DNA of 64,000 bases. Origin: Sphingobium sp. CCH11-B1. GTDB taxonomy: Bacteria; Pseudomonadota; Alphaproteobacteria; Sphingomonadales; Sphingomonadaceae. Positions 1 through 6,964 of this stretch are shown piece by piece. The notes under the pieces were generated by a model. The model was not told the DNA's origin, did not search any database, and worked only from the letters and a program-made list of their open reading frames with translations. Each line of letters begins with the position of its first letter. Position 1 is the stretch's first letter. The translations under genes were made by a program, and so were the position numbers. The stretch covers positions 124,001 to 188,000 of the forward strand of contig NZ_LSJY01000202.1 of the NCBI RefSeq assembly GCF_001556865.1, in the 5' to 3' direction.

Positions 1-1
1 C

Positions 2-736
2 GCCTGGCGCACCGCCGACTATATGAAGGCCCCGATCGCCAAGGCGCCCCAGGCCATCGGCAAGGGTCATGACGTGAAGGCGATGCTGGCCGCCAACCCG
101 AACGCCGGCCTCTATTATATCTGCACGCCCAACAACCCGACCGGCACGATCACGCCGCTCGCGGACATCAAATGGCTGCTCGACAACAAGCCGGCCGACT
201 CCATGCTGCTGGTGGACGAAGCCTATATCCACTTCTCCGAAGCGCCAAGCGCCGCCACCCTGATCGGCAACCGCAAGGACATCATCGTCATGCGGACCTT
301 CTCGAAGCTGTTCGGCATGGCGGGCGTGCGCCTCGGCCTCACCTTCGCGGACCCCGAAGTGCAGAAGCGCATCATGCTGTTCGGCCCGGCGGCGGGCGGC
401 CTTGCCATCACCGCCATGCACTGCGGCAACGCGGTGTACAAGGAAGCCGCGCTCATCACCGCGCGCCGCAACGAAATGATCGGCAACCGCGAGGAAACGA
501 TCGCCTATCTCACCAAGAAGGGCATCGAGGTACAGCCGGGCAGCCAGGCCAACATGTTCATGGTCAACTGGAAGAAGCCGGCCAAGGAGATGCAGGCCGC
601 CCTGCTCGCCGCGCCGGAAAAGGTGCAGATCGGCCGCAGCTGGGCGATCTGGCCCACCGTCTCGCGCGTCACCGTCGGCTCGTCCGACGACATGGCCAAG
701 TTCCGCGCGGCGGTCGACAAGGTCTACAAGGCGTAA
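2..736 (+). CDS. PLP-dependent aminotransferase, class I/II (HisC-like), 5' truncated by window edge
   Basis: This is the C-terminal ~244 residues of a fold-type I aminotransferase; the reading frame is open from base 2, so the start lies outside the window. The CTPNNPTGT stretch is the conserved loop of the family, VDEAY carries the Asp that contacts the pyridine nitrogen of PLP, and SKLFGMAGVRLG contains the Schiff-base Lys. The match is closest to histidinol-phosphate aminotransferase-like enzymes, but the true substrate cannot be read from this fragment. A strong terminator follows about 25 bases after the stop, so the gene ends its transcription unit. Confidence is high for the family and low for the reaction. 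Confidence 0.9.
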   Translation, partial: AWRTADYMKAPIAKAPQAIGKGHDVKAMLAANPNAGLYYICTPNNPTGTITPLADIKWLLDNKPADSMLLVDEAYIHFSEAPSAATLIGNRKDIIVMRTFSKLFGMAGVRLGLTFADPEVQKRIMLFGPAAGGLAITAMHCGNAVYKEAALITARRNEMIGNREETIAYLTKKGIEVQPGSQANMFMVNWKKPAKEMQAALLAAPEKVQIGRSWAIWPTVSRVTVGSSDDMAKFRAAVDKVYKA

Positions 737-760
737 GCATTCCCATAGCCTTGCGAAGGG

Positions 761-791
761 AGGGCGTCCGGGCGACCGGACGCCCTTTTTT
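761..791 (+). terminator. Rho-independent terminator after the aminotransferase
   Basis: A perfect 10-bp stem (AGGGCGTCCG at 761-770 with CGGACGCCCT at 777-786) has a 6-nt loop and is followed by a T-run. Confidence 0.9.
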
Positions 792-958
792 CATGCGTGC
801 GGCGGCGCACGCGTCCCCGCGACGGCGCAGCGATTTGCACGAATCCGGCGATGACGTCGGGCGAAACGACAAGAACTTCACCGGTCGCGTTTCAGGCCCG
901 CTGCGAAGCGGCAATCAGCCTCTTTCTTTCGCGGTTCCCCATCCCCATAGAGGGGACC

Positions 959-1885
959 ATGACCGACGCCCCGCAAGCCGCCATCGAGATCCGCAACCTC
1001 ACGAAAGTCTATAAGGGCGGCAAGCGCGCGCTCGACGGCATCGACCTTTCCATCCCGCGCGGCCAGATATACGGCCTGCTCGGCCCCAACGGCGCGGGCA
1101 AGTCCACCACGATCAACATCCTTGCGGGCATGGTGAACAAGACCGCGGGCGACGTCAGCATCTGGGGCTTCGACATTGACGCCCATCCGCGCAACGCCAA
1201 GAACTCGATCGGCATCGTGCCGCAGGAAATCGTCTTCGATCCCTTCTTCACGCCCTTCGAGACGCTGGAGAACCAGGCCGGCTATTATGGCGTGCCCAAG
1301 GAACGCCGCCGCTCGATGGAACTGCTGCGCGCCGTCCATCTGGATGACAAGGCGAACGCCTATGCCCGCACGCTTTCGGGCGGCATGAAGCGGCGGCTGC
1401 TGGTGGCGAAGGCGATGGTCCATTCGCCGCCCATCCTGGTGCTGGACGAACCCACCGCCGGCGTCGACGTCCAGCTGCGCCAGCAGCTCTGGGCCTATGT
1501 CCGCGAATTGAACCAGCGCGGCGTGACGATCGTGCTGACGACCCATTATCTCGAGGAAGCCGAGGAACTGTGCGACCGCATCGGCATCATCAACCACGGC
1601 CGCGTCATCACCGACAAGCCGACGCGCGAGCTAATCGCCATGGCGCAGGAGAAGGTCGTGGTGGTGACGGTCGACCGCGACCTCACCACTGCGCCTGACG
1701 CACCCTGCTTTGAAAAGGTCGAACTGTCGAACGACCGCACGCTCACCATCACCTACAGCAAGGACCGCGCGAACGCCGGCCAGGTGCTGAGCGCGGTGCA
1801 GGCGAATGGCCTGGCAATCGTGGACGTCTCGACGCGAGACCCGGACCTGGAGGATGTCTTCCTCAACCTGACGGCGGATGCGTAA
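959..1885 (+). CDS. ABC transporter ATP-binding protein
   Basis: A 308-residue ABC ATPase. It shows Walker A GPNGAGKST near residue 44, the LSGGMKRR signature, Walker B VLDEPTAGVD and the H-loop TTHYLEEAE. This layout, with a C-terminal ~80-residue extension, is typical of the ATPase of drug or polysaccharide exporters (CcmA/NodI/YadG type). ATG 959 was chosen over an in-frame ATG at 797 because GAGGGG sits just upstream of 959 and the ABC domain begins directly after it. No permease gene follows: the next DNA is a gene remnant and then nadB, so the membrane partner must be encoded elsewhere or the locus has lost it. The substrate is unknown. Confidence 0.9.
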   Translation: MTDAPQAAIEIRNLTKVYKGGKRALDGIDLSIPRGQIYGLLGPNGAGKSTTINILAGMVNKTAGDVSIWGFDIDAHPRNAKNSIGIVPQEIVFDPFFTPFETLENQAGYYGVPKERRRSMELLRAVHLDDKANAYARTLSGGMKRRLLVAKAMVHSPPILVLDEPTAGVDVQLRQQLWAYVRELNQRGVTIVLTTHYLEEAEELCDRIGIINHGRVITDKPTRELIAMAQEKVVVVTVDRDLTTAPDAPCFEKVELSNDRTLTITYSKDRANAGQVLSAVQANGLAIVDVSTRDPDLEDVFLNLTADA

Positions 1886-1903
1886 GGAACGGGGACGGAT
1901 GAG

Positions 1904-2127
1904 GCGCTGCCAGTCCGCGCCAAAGACCTTCGCAGCACCGCCACACGCTTCGTCATCGAAGTCGATGGCGCAAGTCACGATCAGAACATCGACCATGGCG
2001 CCGGGCGCGATGCTCACGGTTACGCGCAGGGCTTCACATCTTGCGTATTGCGAATGACGATGTGATGACAAATGTTGAAGGCGTGATTTCGCACATCCAG
2101 GCGATGCTCGCGCAAGCCCACCCCTAA
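1904..2127 (+). pseudogene. Remnant of a DUF559 (PD-(D/E)XK-type) endonuclease-domain protein
   Basis: Two reading frames together rebuild the C-terminal half of a DUF559 protein. Frame 2 gives FVIEVDGASHDQ (from 1949), the conserved active-site strand of the family. Frame 1 gives LRIANDDVMTNVEGV followed by a stop at 2125-2127. The switch falls near 2040, where a one-base loss would explain the shift. The N-terminal half and a start codon are missing, so the gene is truncated as well as frameshifted. The identification is from memory of the family motif and no search was run. Confidence 0.6.
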
Positions 2128-2129
2128 CC

Positions 2130-2147
2130 CTTCCCGCCTGCGGGAGG
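2130..2147. repeat. REP-like GC-rich hairpin
   Basis: CTTCCCGC and GCGGGAGG surround a 2-nt loop directly after the DUF559 remnant. Short hairpins of this sequence are scattered between genes in sphingomonad genomes (recalled, not searched). It may also act as an mRNA 3' end. Confidence 0.5.
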
Positions 2148-2171
2148 GGGGTAAGACTATAAAGTAGCATC

Positions 2172-3764
2172 ATGACCACCACCCTCCACGATGTCGTCAT
2201 CATCGGTTCCGGCGCCGCCGGCCTCACTGCCGCGATCAATCTGGCGCAGGATCGCAAGGTGCTGGTGCTGGCGAAGGGCGCGCTCGACGGCGGTTCCACC
2301 AACTGGGCGCAGGGCGGGATCGCTGCGGTGCTCGACGCGGGCGACAGTTTCGAGGCGCATGTCCATGACACGATGGTCGCGGGCGCGGGCCTCAACGACC
2401 GGGCGACGGTGGAGTTTGTCGTCTCCGAAGCCCCCGCGGCGATCGAGCGCCTCGCCGCGCTCGGCGTCCCCTTCAACGGCGGCGAAACCTTCGGCGAACG
2501 CTGGCACCTGACGCGCGAGGGCGGGCACAGCCACCGCCGCATCGTCCATGTCGACGACGCCACCGGCCATGCGGTGCAGGTCGCGCTGCTGGAGGCCGCC
2601 CGCGCCAACCCGAATATCACCCTGATGGAGGATATGGTCGCCATCGACCTCATCACCTCCCGCCATGGCGAGCGCTATTCGGGTGACGGCCATGTGTGGG
2701 GCGTCTATGCTTTCAACAAGGCGACGAAGCGGGTCGATACGCTGCTCGGGAAAGCGACGATCCTGTGCACGGGCGGCGCAGGCCGGACCTATCTCTTCTC
2801 CACCGCCCCGCGCGGCGCGACCGGCGACGGCATCGCCATGGCCTGGCGCGCGGGTTGCCGCGTCTCCAACATGGAGATGAACCAGTTCCATCCAACCTGC
2901 CTCTACAACCTTGAGGTCAAGAACTTCCTGATTACGGAGGCGGTGCGCGGCGAAGGCGGGCATCTCAAGATACCCGGCACCGGCGAGCGCTTCATGCCCC
3001 GCTTCGATCCGCGCCAGGAACTGGCCCCGCGCGACGTCGTGGCGCGGGCCATCGACCATGAAATCAAGCGTCTGGGCCTCGACTATGTCCATCTCGACAT
3101 CAGTCACAAGGACCCCGCGTTCGTGAAGCACCATTTCCCCACGATCTACGCGCGCCTGCTCGATCTCGACATCGACATCACGAAGGAGCCGATTCCGGTC
3201 GTCCCGGCGCAACATTATACCTGCGGCGGCGTCGTCACGGACCTTGACGGCCGCACCGACCTCCCCGGCCTCTATGCCGCCGGCGAAGTGAGCGAGAGCG
3301 GCCTCCATGGCGCGAACCGCCTCGCCTCCAACTCGCTGCTGGAATGTTTCGTCTTCGGGGAAGCGGCGGCCAAGCATATCCGCGCCAACTGGGACGACCT
3401 GCCCGCTCCGCCACCCATCCGGCCATGGGACGAAAGCCGCGTCACCAACAGCGACGAGGAAGTGATCGTCCAGCACAACTGGAAGGAAATCCGCCGCTTC
3501 ATGTGGGACTATGTCGGCATTGTCCGAACCACCAAGCGGCTGGAACGCGCCCAGCACCGCATCGACCTCCTGTCGAGGGAAGTCGACGACTATTACGGCA
3601 ATTTCCGCGTGACCCCCGACCTCATCGAACTGCGCAACCTGCTGGAAGTGGCGCGGCTGGTCGTGCGGTCGGCGCTGCACCGCAGGGAAAGCCGGGGGCT
3701 GCACTATACGCTCGACTATCCCGATACCCTGCCCGAAGCGGTCGATACGGTGCTCGCACCCTGA
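2172..3764 (+). CDS. nadB: L-aspartate oxidase
   Basis: A 530-residue flavoprotein that oxidises L-aspartate to iminoaspartate, the first step of de novo NAD synthesis in the cytoplasm. An FAD-binding GSGAAGLTAA motif lies near residue 11, the STNWAQGGIAAV segment is diagnostic of NadB against succinate dehydrogenase, and substrate-site elements HRRIVHVDDATG, MNQFHPT and YTCGGV are present. The C-terminal helical domain is complete and the length is normal. The quinolinate synthase partners nadA and nadC are not in this window. No strong Shine-Dalgarno precedes ATG 2172, but the FAD motif leaves no room for a later start. Confidence 0.95.
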   Translation: MTTTLHDVVIIGSGAAGLTAAINLAQDRKVLVLAKGALDGGSTNWAQGGIAAVLDAGDSFEAHVHDTMVAGAGLNDRATVEFVVSEAPAAIERLAALGVPFNGGETFGERWHLTREGGHSHRRIVHVDDATGHAVQVALLEAARANPNITLMEDMVAIDLITSRHGERYSGDGHVWGVYAFNKATKRVDTLLGKATILCTGGAGRTYLFSTAPRGATGDGIAMAWRAGCRVSNMEMNQFHPTCLYNLEVKNFLITEAVRGEGGHLKIPGTGERFMPRFDPRQELAPRDVVARAIDHEIKRLGLDYVHLDISHKDPAFVKHHFPTIYARLLDLDIDITKEPIPVVPAQHYTCGGVVTDLDGRTDLPGLYAAGEVSESGLHGANRLASNSLLECFVFGEAAAKHIRANWDDLPAPPPIRPWDESRVTNSDEEVIVQHNWKEIRRFMWDYVGIVRTTKRLERAQHRIDLLSREVDDYYGNFRVTPDLIELRNLLEVARLVVRSALHRRESRGLHYTLDYPDTLPEAVDTVLAP

Positions 3765-3799
3765 AAAAAAGGCGCGGGGCCGGGGGTCCGCCGCGCCTT
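3764..3799 (-). terminator. Rho-independent terminator, minus strand
   Basis: The arms AAGGCGCGG (3769-3777) and CCGCGCCTT (3791-3799) pair perfectly. Read on the minus strand the hairpin is followed by a run of seven T, overlapping the nadB stop. It would end transcription of the hydrolase at 3880-4725. Confidence 0.75.
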
Positions 3800-3879
3800 G
3801 AGGTGGAGGAGAGAATGCGTTGCCAGCGCACTCGCTGCAGACCGATAGCGGGATTCGTCCGCCACGCCTTTGACCGGCG

Positions 3880-4725
3880 TCAAACGCCGCGCAGAAAATC
3901 CCGAAGCAATGCGGTGAACCGCGTCGGCTGGTCGCGCATCACCATGTGACCGCTGGGACCGATCGGCCGAAGGCTCACCCCCTTCTTGCCCGCATAGCCG
4001 CTGCGGAAACGCTCGCCGATGGCGGCGTTCATCTGCGTGTCGTCGCCCACCGCATAGACCACCGCCAGCGGAACGGAGAGGCGCGGCAGCTGCGGGCCAA
4101 GATCGATATTGGCAAGGTCGCGCAGCGCATTGGCGATCACGTCGGGATCGCTGCCCTGCGCGCCGGGCGTCCGCGCGACCATCTGCGCCAGATAACGCCG
4201 TCCCGCGGCCGTCCCGGTCAGATAGCCGCTCAGTTGATCCGCCAGAAAGCCAAGCCCGCTCGCCGTCCCTCCGACCATCGCCGCGCCGGCCGGTAGCATG
4301 TCGACCACCATCACCCGCCCGGCGACGCCTTTCAGCCCCAGCAGCAGGGCCAGCGTGCCGCCCATGGAATGGCCGACGACTGCCGGCCGCTTCAGCCCTG
4401 CGGCGGCGATATAGCGGGCAATCTCGTCCGCCACCGGCTGCACGACCGGACCGCTCGCATTGCCGTCGGCGGGCAAGCCCGCGAAACCCCGAACCTGCAC
4501 GAGATGGAAGCGATACTCGCCGAGCGCGCCTACCACGCCGTTCCAGACGGCGGGACCGCTGGACAGGCCGGGGATCAGCAACACGTCCGGCCCGCTGCCG
4601 CGCACGGTCACGGCAATGCGTCGCGACGCAAAGGGGGCGGCGGCCCGCGCCGGGCACGCCCATGCCAATCCGCCTGCCGCCGCCGCGCCGACCAGCAGCG
4701 TCCGCCTGTCCATCGCCTGTTCCAT
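3880..4725 (-). CDS. Alpha/beta hydrolase, Tat-type signal peptide
   Basis: A 281-residue alpha/beta-hydrolase-fold enzyme. The nucleophile elbow is GHSMGG, an oxyanion-side LIPGLSSGP lies just after the first strand, and the late PSGHMVM supplies the catalytic His. The N-terminus has a DRRTLLVG twin-arginine motif followed by an Ala-rich stretch and an Ala-rich cleavage region, so export through Tat is likely. The start at 4725 (MEQAMDRR) is preferred to the more upstream 4812 because it puts the signal at the N-terminus. It faces nadB and shares a terminator region with it. The substrate cannot be told from sequence; esterases, lactonases and haloperoxidase-like enzymes share these motifs. 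Confidence 0.85.
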   Translation of the reverse strand: MEQAMDRRTLLVGAAAAGGLAWACPARAAAPFASRRIAVTVRGSGPDVLLIPGLSSGPAVWNGVVGALGEYRFHLVQVRGFAGLPADGNASGPVVQPVADEIARYIAAAGLKRPAVVGHSMGGTLALLLGLKGVAGRVMVVDMLPAGAAMVGGTASGLGFLADQLSGYLTGTAAGRRYLAQMVARTPGAQGSDPDVIANALRDLANIDLGPQLPRLSVPLAVVYAVGDDTQMNAAIGERFRSGYAGKKGVSLRPIGPSGHMVMRDQPTRFTALLRDFLRGV

Positions 4726-4899
4726 GCCGCTGCTATTGCCCGTTCGCCGCTGAACCGCAACTGAGCAATATCGATATGGATCAACCGGTTGCGCCGCAAA
4801 TCTTCCCTCCATCGTATTTCAGGAATCATTCGTCGCAGCGGCCTTGCCGTTCTGCGGGGCAAGCGCGCCATATGGCGGGAGAGAGTGCCGGGGTTATCA

Positions 4900-6036
4900 A
4901 TGACATCGAATGGCTATCGGGGCGGCATAGTGCGCCTCGCCCTGTTGATCGCAGCCTTGTCCGCCTGCGTCAGCGCGCCGGAAAGGCCGCGTGCCGAGGC
5001 TGCCGCCGCGGTGCCTCAAAAAAAGCCGCAGCCCACGACCAACACATGGCCGATCCGGCCCGTCGCCAATCCGCCAGAACCCTATCGCGACATCGATCAG
5101 ACCGAAACGCCGCCCCCCGCGCTGGTGGCGGTGGTGCGCAATCTTGGTCAAAGCTTCAGCGGAAAGGTCGGCATTGCCGTCCGCCGCATCGGCGCGGACT
5201 GGACGGTGGCGTGGAACGGAAACGCCCTCTTCCCCCAGCAAAGCGTGTCGAAACTGTGGGTCGCCATGACCTTCCTCGACGCGGTGGACCGCGGCAAGCT
5301 GCGCATCACCGACACGACGACGATCACGAAAAACGACCTGACCCTGTTCCATCAGCCCAGTGCCGCCATGCTGAAGGACGGGATGTGGACGACCAGCTAT
5401 TCCGACCTGATGCGCCGCGCCATGACGCAAAGCGACAATACCGCCAACGACACGCTGTTGCGCGCGGTGGGTGGCCCGGAAGCGGTGCGCAGCTATCTTG
5501 CGCGCAAGATGATCCGCGACATCCGCTTCGGGCCGGGCGAACGGCTGCTGCAATCGGCGACGGCGGGGCTCGACTGGCGTCAGGATTATTCCATCGGCCG
5601 CAACTTCTACGCCGCCCGCGCCCGGCTGCCGATGGCGGCCAGGGTCCGGGCGCTCGACAATTATCTCGCCAATCCGCCGGATGGAGCCGCCCCCTCCTCC
5701 ATTGTGCGCGCACTCGCCAAGCTGAAGCAGAACCAGATGCTCTCGCCTGCCTCTTCGCGCCTGCTCATGTCGATCATGTCGGAAGCCAAGACCGGGCCTC
5801 GGCGCATCAAGGGCGGCGTCCCGCCCGGCTGGTCCTATCTTCACAAGACCGGCACCGGGCAGGATCTTCCGCCGCGTTCGACCGGGTATAATGACATCGG
5901 CATCATGACCGCGCCCGATGGCACCAGCTATGCGGTCGCAGTGATGATCGGTTCCACGACCCAGCCCATCCCGGCGCGCATGGAACTCATGCAGGCGGTG
6001 TCGAGGGCCATCGCCGCCAACCACGAAAAGCACTGA
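4900..6036 (+). CDS. Class A beta-lactamase-related serine hydrolase, lipoprotein
   Basis: A 378-residue penicillin-interacting serine hydrolase. Class A motifs appear in order: SVSK (nucleophile Ser near 115), SDN near 177 and KTG near 316. About 34 residues after SDN is ERLLQ, which sits where class A enzymes carry ExxLN, so the deacylation Glu is probably present but the Asn is replaced by Gln. The SDN-to-KTG distance is some 35 residues longer than usual. The N-terminus ends in LSAC, a lipobox, suggesting an envelope lipoprotein. ATG 4900 is chosen because it is preceded by GGGAGAG and starts the signal peptide. It may be a true beta-lactamase or a cell-wall or ester hydrolase. Confidence 0.85.
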   Translation: MTSNGYRGGIVRLALLIAALSACVSAPERPRAEAAAAVPQKKPQPTTNTWPIRPVANPPEPYRDIDQTETPPPALVAVVRNLGQSFSGKVGIAVRRIGADWTVAWNGNALFPQQSVSKLWVAMTFLDAVDRGKLRITDTTTITKNDLTLFHQPSAAMLKDGMWTTSYSDLMRRAMTQSDNTANDTLLRAVGGPEAVRSYLARKMIRDIRFGPGERLLQSATAGLDWRQDYSIGRNFYAARARLPMAARVRALDNYLANPPDGAAPSSIVRALAKLKQNQMLSPASSRLLMSIMSEAKTGPRRIKGGVPPGWSYLHKTGTGQDLPPRSTGYNDIGIMTAPDGTSYAVAVMIGSTTQPIPARMELMQAVSRAIAANHEKH

Positions 6037-6044
6037 TTGCGCGA

Positions 6045-6848
6045 TCAGAAGCGGCGGGTCACGCCGACATACAGCTCCCGGTCGGGCGAGTCGGCATTGA
6101 GGCCAAGGTTGACGCCGGCGTCGAATTGCAGATCGTCGTGCCGCTGCCATGCCAGCGAAAGGCCAGCCAGGGCCTGGGTGCTGTGGCCCCAAGGATCCCG
6201 GTCCCGCGTCAGCGACGTTTCGATGGTCGCCGAAACCGCGTCGCTGATCTCCAGGCCAAGGCCGACGACGCTGCCATAGGCGAGATGGCGACCGTCGCCA
6301 TCTTCATCCACGGCGGCGTCGACCTCGGGCGTCAGTTGCAGCGCGACGCCTTTAGCCAGCTCGTAGCTGACCGGAACGATGAGCCCCGCCCCCCAGTCCC
6401 CGGCGCCGATCGCGGCGCCCCCGGTCGGCAAGGTGGCGTAAGGCAGGACAGCAACGGAAAAGCCCGATCCATCCGGGTTGCGCAGATTCCGGAGCAGGCC
6501 GATCCGCACGTCGCCTGTCCCCGTGCTGCGATCGACTCGGCCCGTGACGCGATCCCGGACCCGCTGATGTCCATAAGCGGTCCAGCCGATCTGCGCCTCG
6601 AGGGTTTCGGTAAGGCCGAAACGGACGAGCAAGTCCCCTGCCTCCACTCTATCGGTGCGGCTTGACGCGTCCTTGTCATGCATCCAGTCGGCAAGGCCCA
6701 GTTCCGCCACGACCCGGCCGGGTTCGACGGTGCAGGGCGGCGTGCCGAGACCCGGCCGATCGGCGCACAATTCCCGCGCTTCCTGCGCATCTGCGATTGC
6801 CGGACAGACGGCCAGCGCCGCCGCCGCAAGCATCCACCGGAAGTTCAT
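6045..6848 (-). CDS. Outer-membrane beta-barrel protein (phenol MetA-type transporter family)
   Basis: A 267-residue exported protein. A Sec signal peptide (MNFRWMLAAAALAVCPAIADA) is followed by alternating beta segments, and the chain ends in VTRRF with a terminal Phe, the usual signal for outer-membrane insertion. The family resembles the putative MetA-pathway transporters (PF13557). ATG 6848 is used because the upstream in-frame ATG at 6878 would bury the signal peptide. The gene converges with the beta-lactamase-like gene with only 8 bases between stops. The transported compound is unknown. Confidence 0.7.
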   Translation of the reverse strand: MNFRWMLAAAALAVCPAIADAQEARELCADRPGLGTPPCTVEPGRVVAELGLADWMHDKDASSRTDRVEAGDLLVRFGLTETLEAQIGWTAYGHQRVRDRVTGRVDRSTGTGDVRIGLLRNLRNPDGSGFSVAVLPYATLPTGGAAIGAGDWGAGLIVPVSYELAKGVALQLTPEVDAAVDEDGDGRHLAYGSVVGLGLEISDAVSATIETSLTRDRDPWGHSTQALAGLSLAWQRHDDLQFDAGVNLGLNADSPDRELYVGVTRRF

Positions 6849-6964
6849 GACGCCCCTCTCGACCGAATATGGCAACAAGGCAGAAATAATTCTGCACTCT
6901 CCTTGTTCCGTTCCGAAGGCGGCAGCACTGGAGGGGGCGGCGGTTAGCCGCTATCTCCCTCGCC

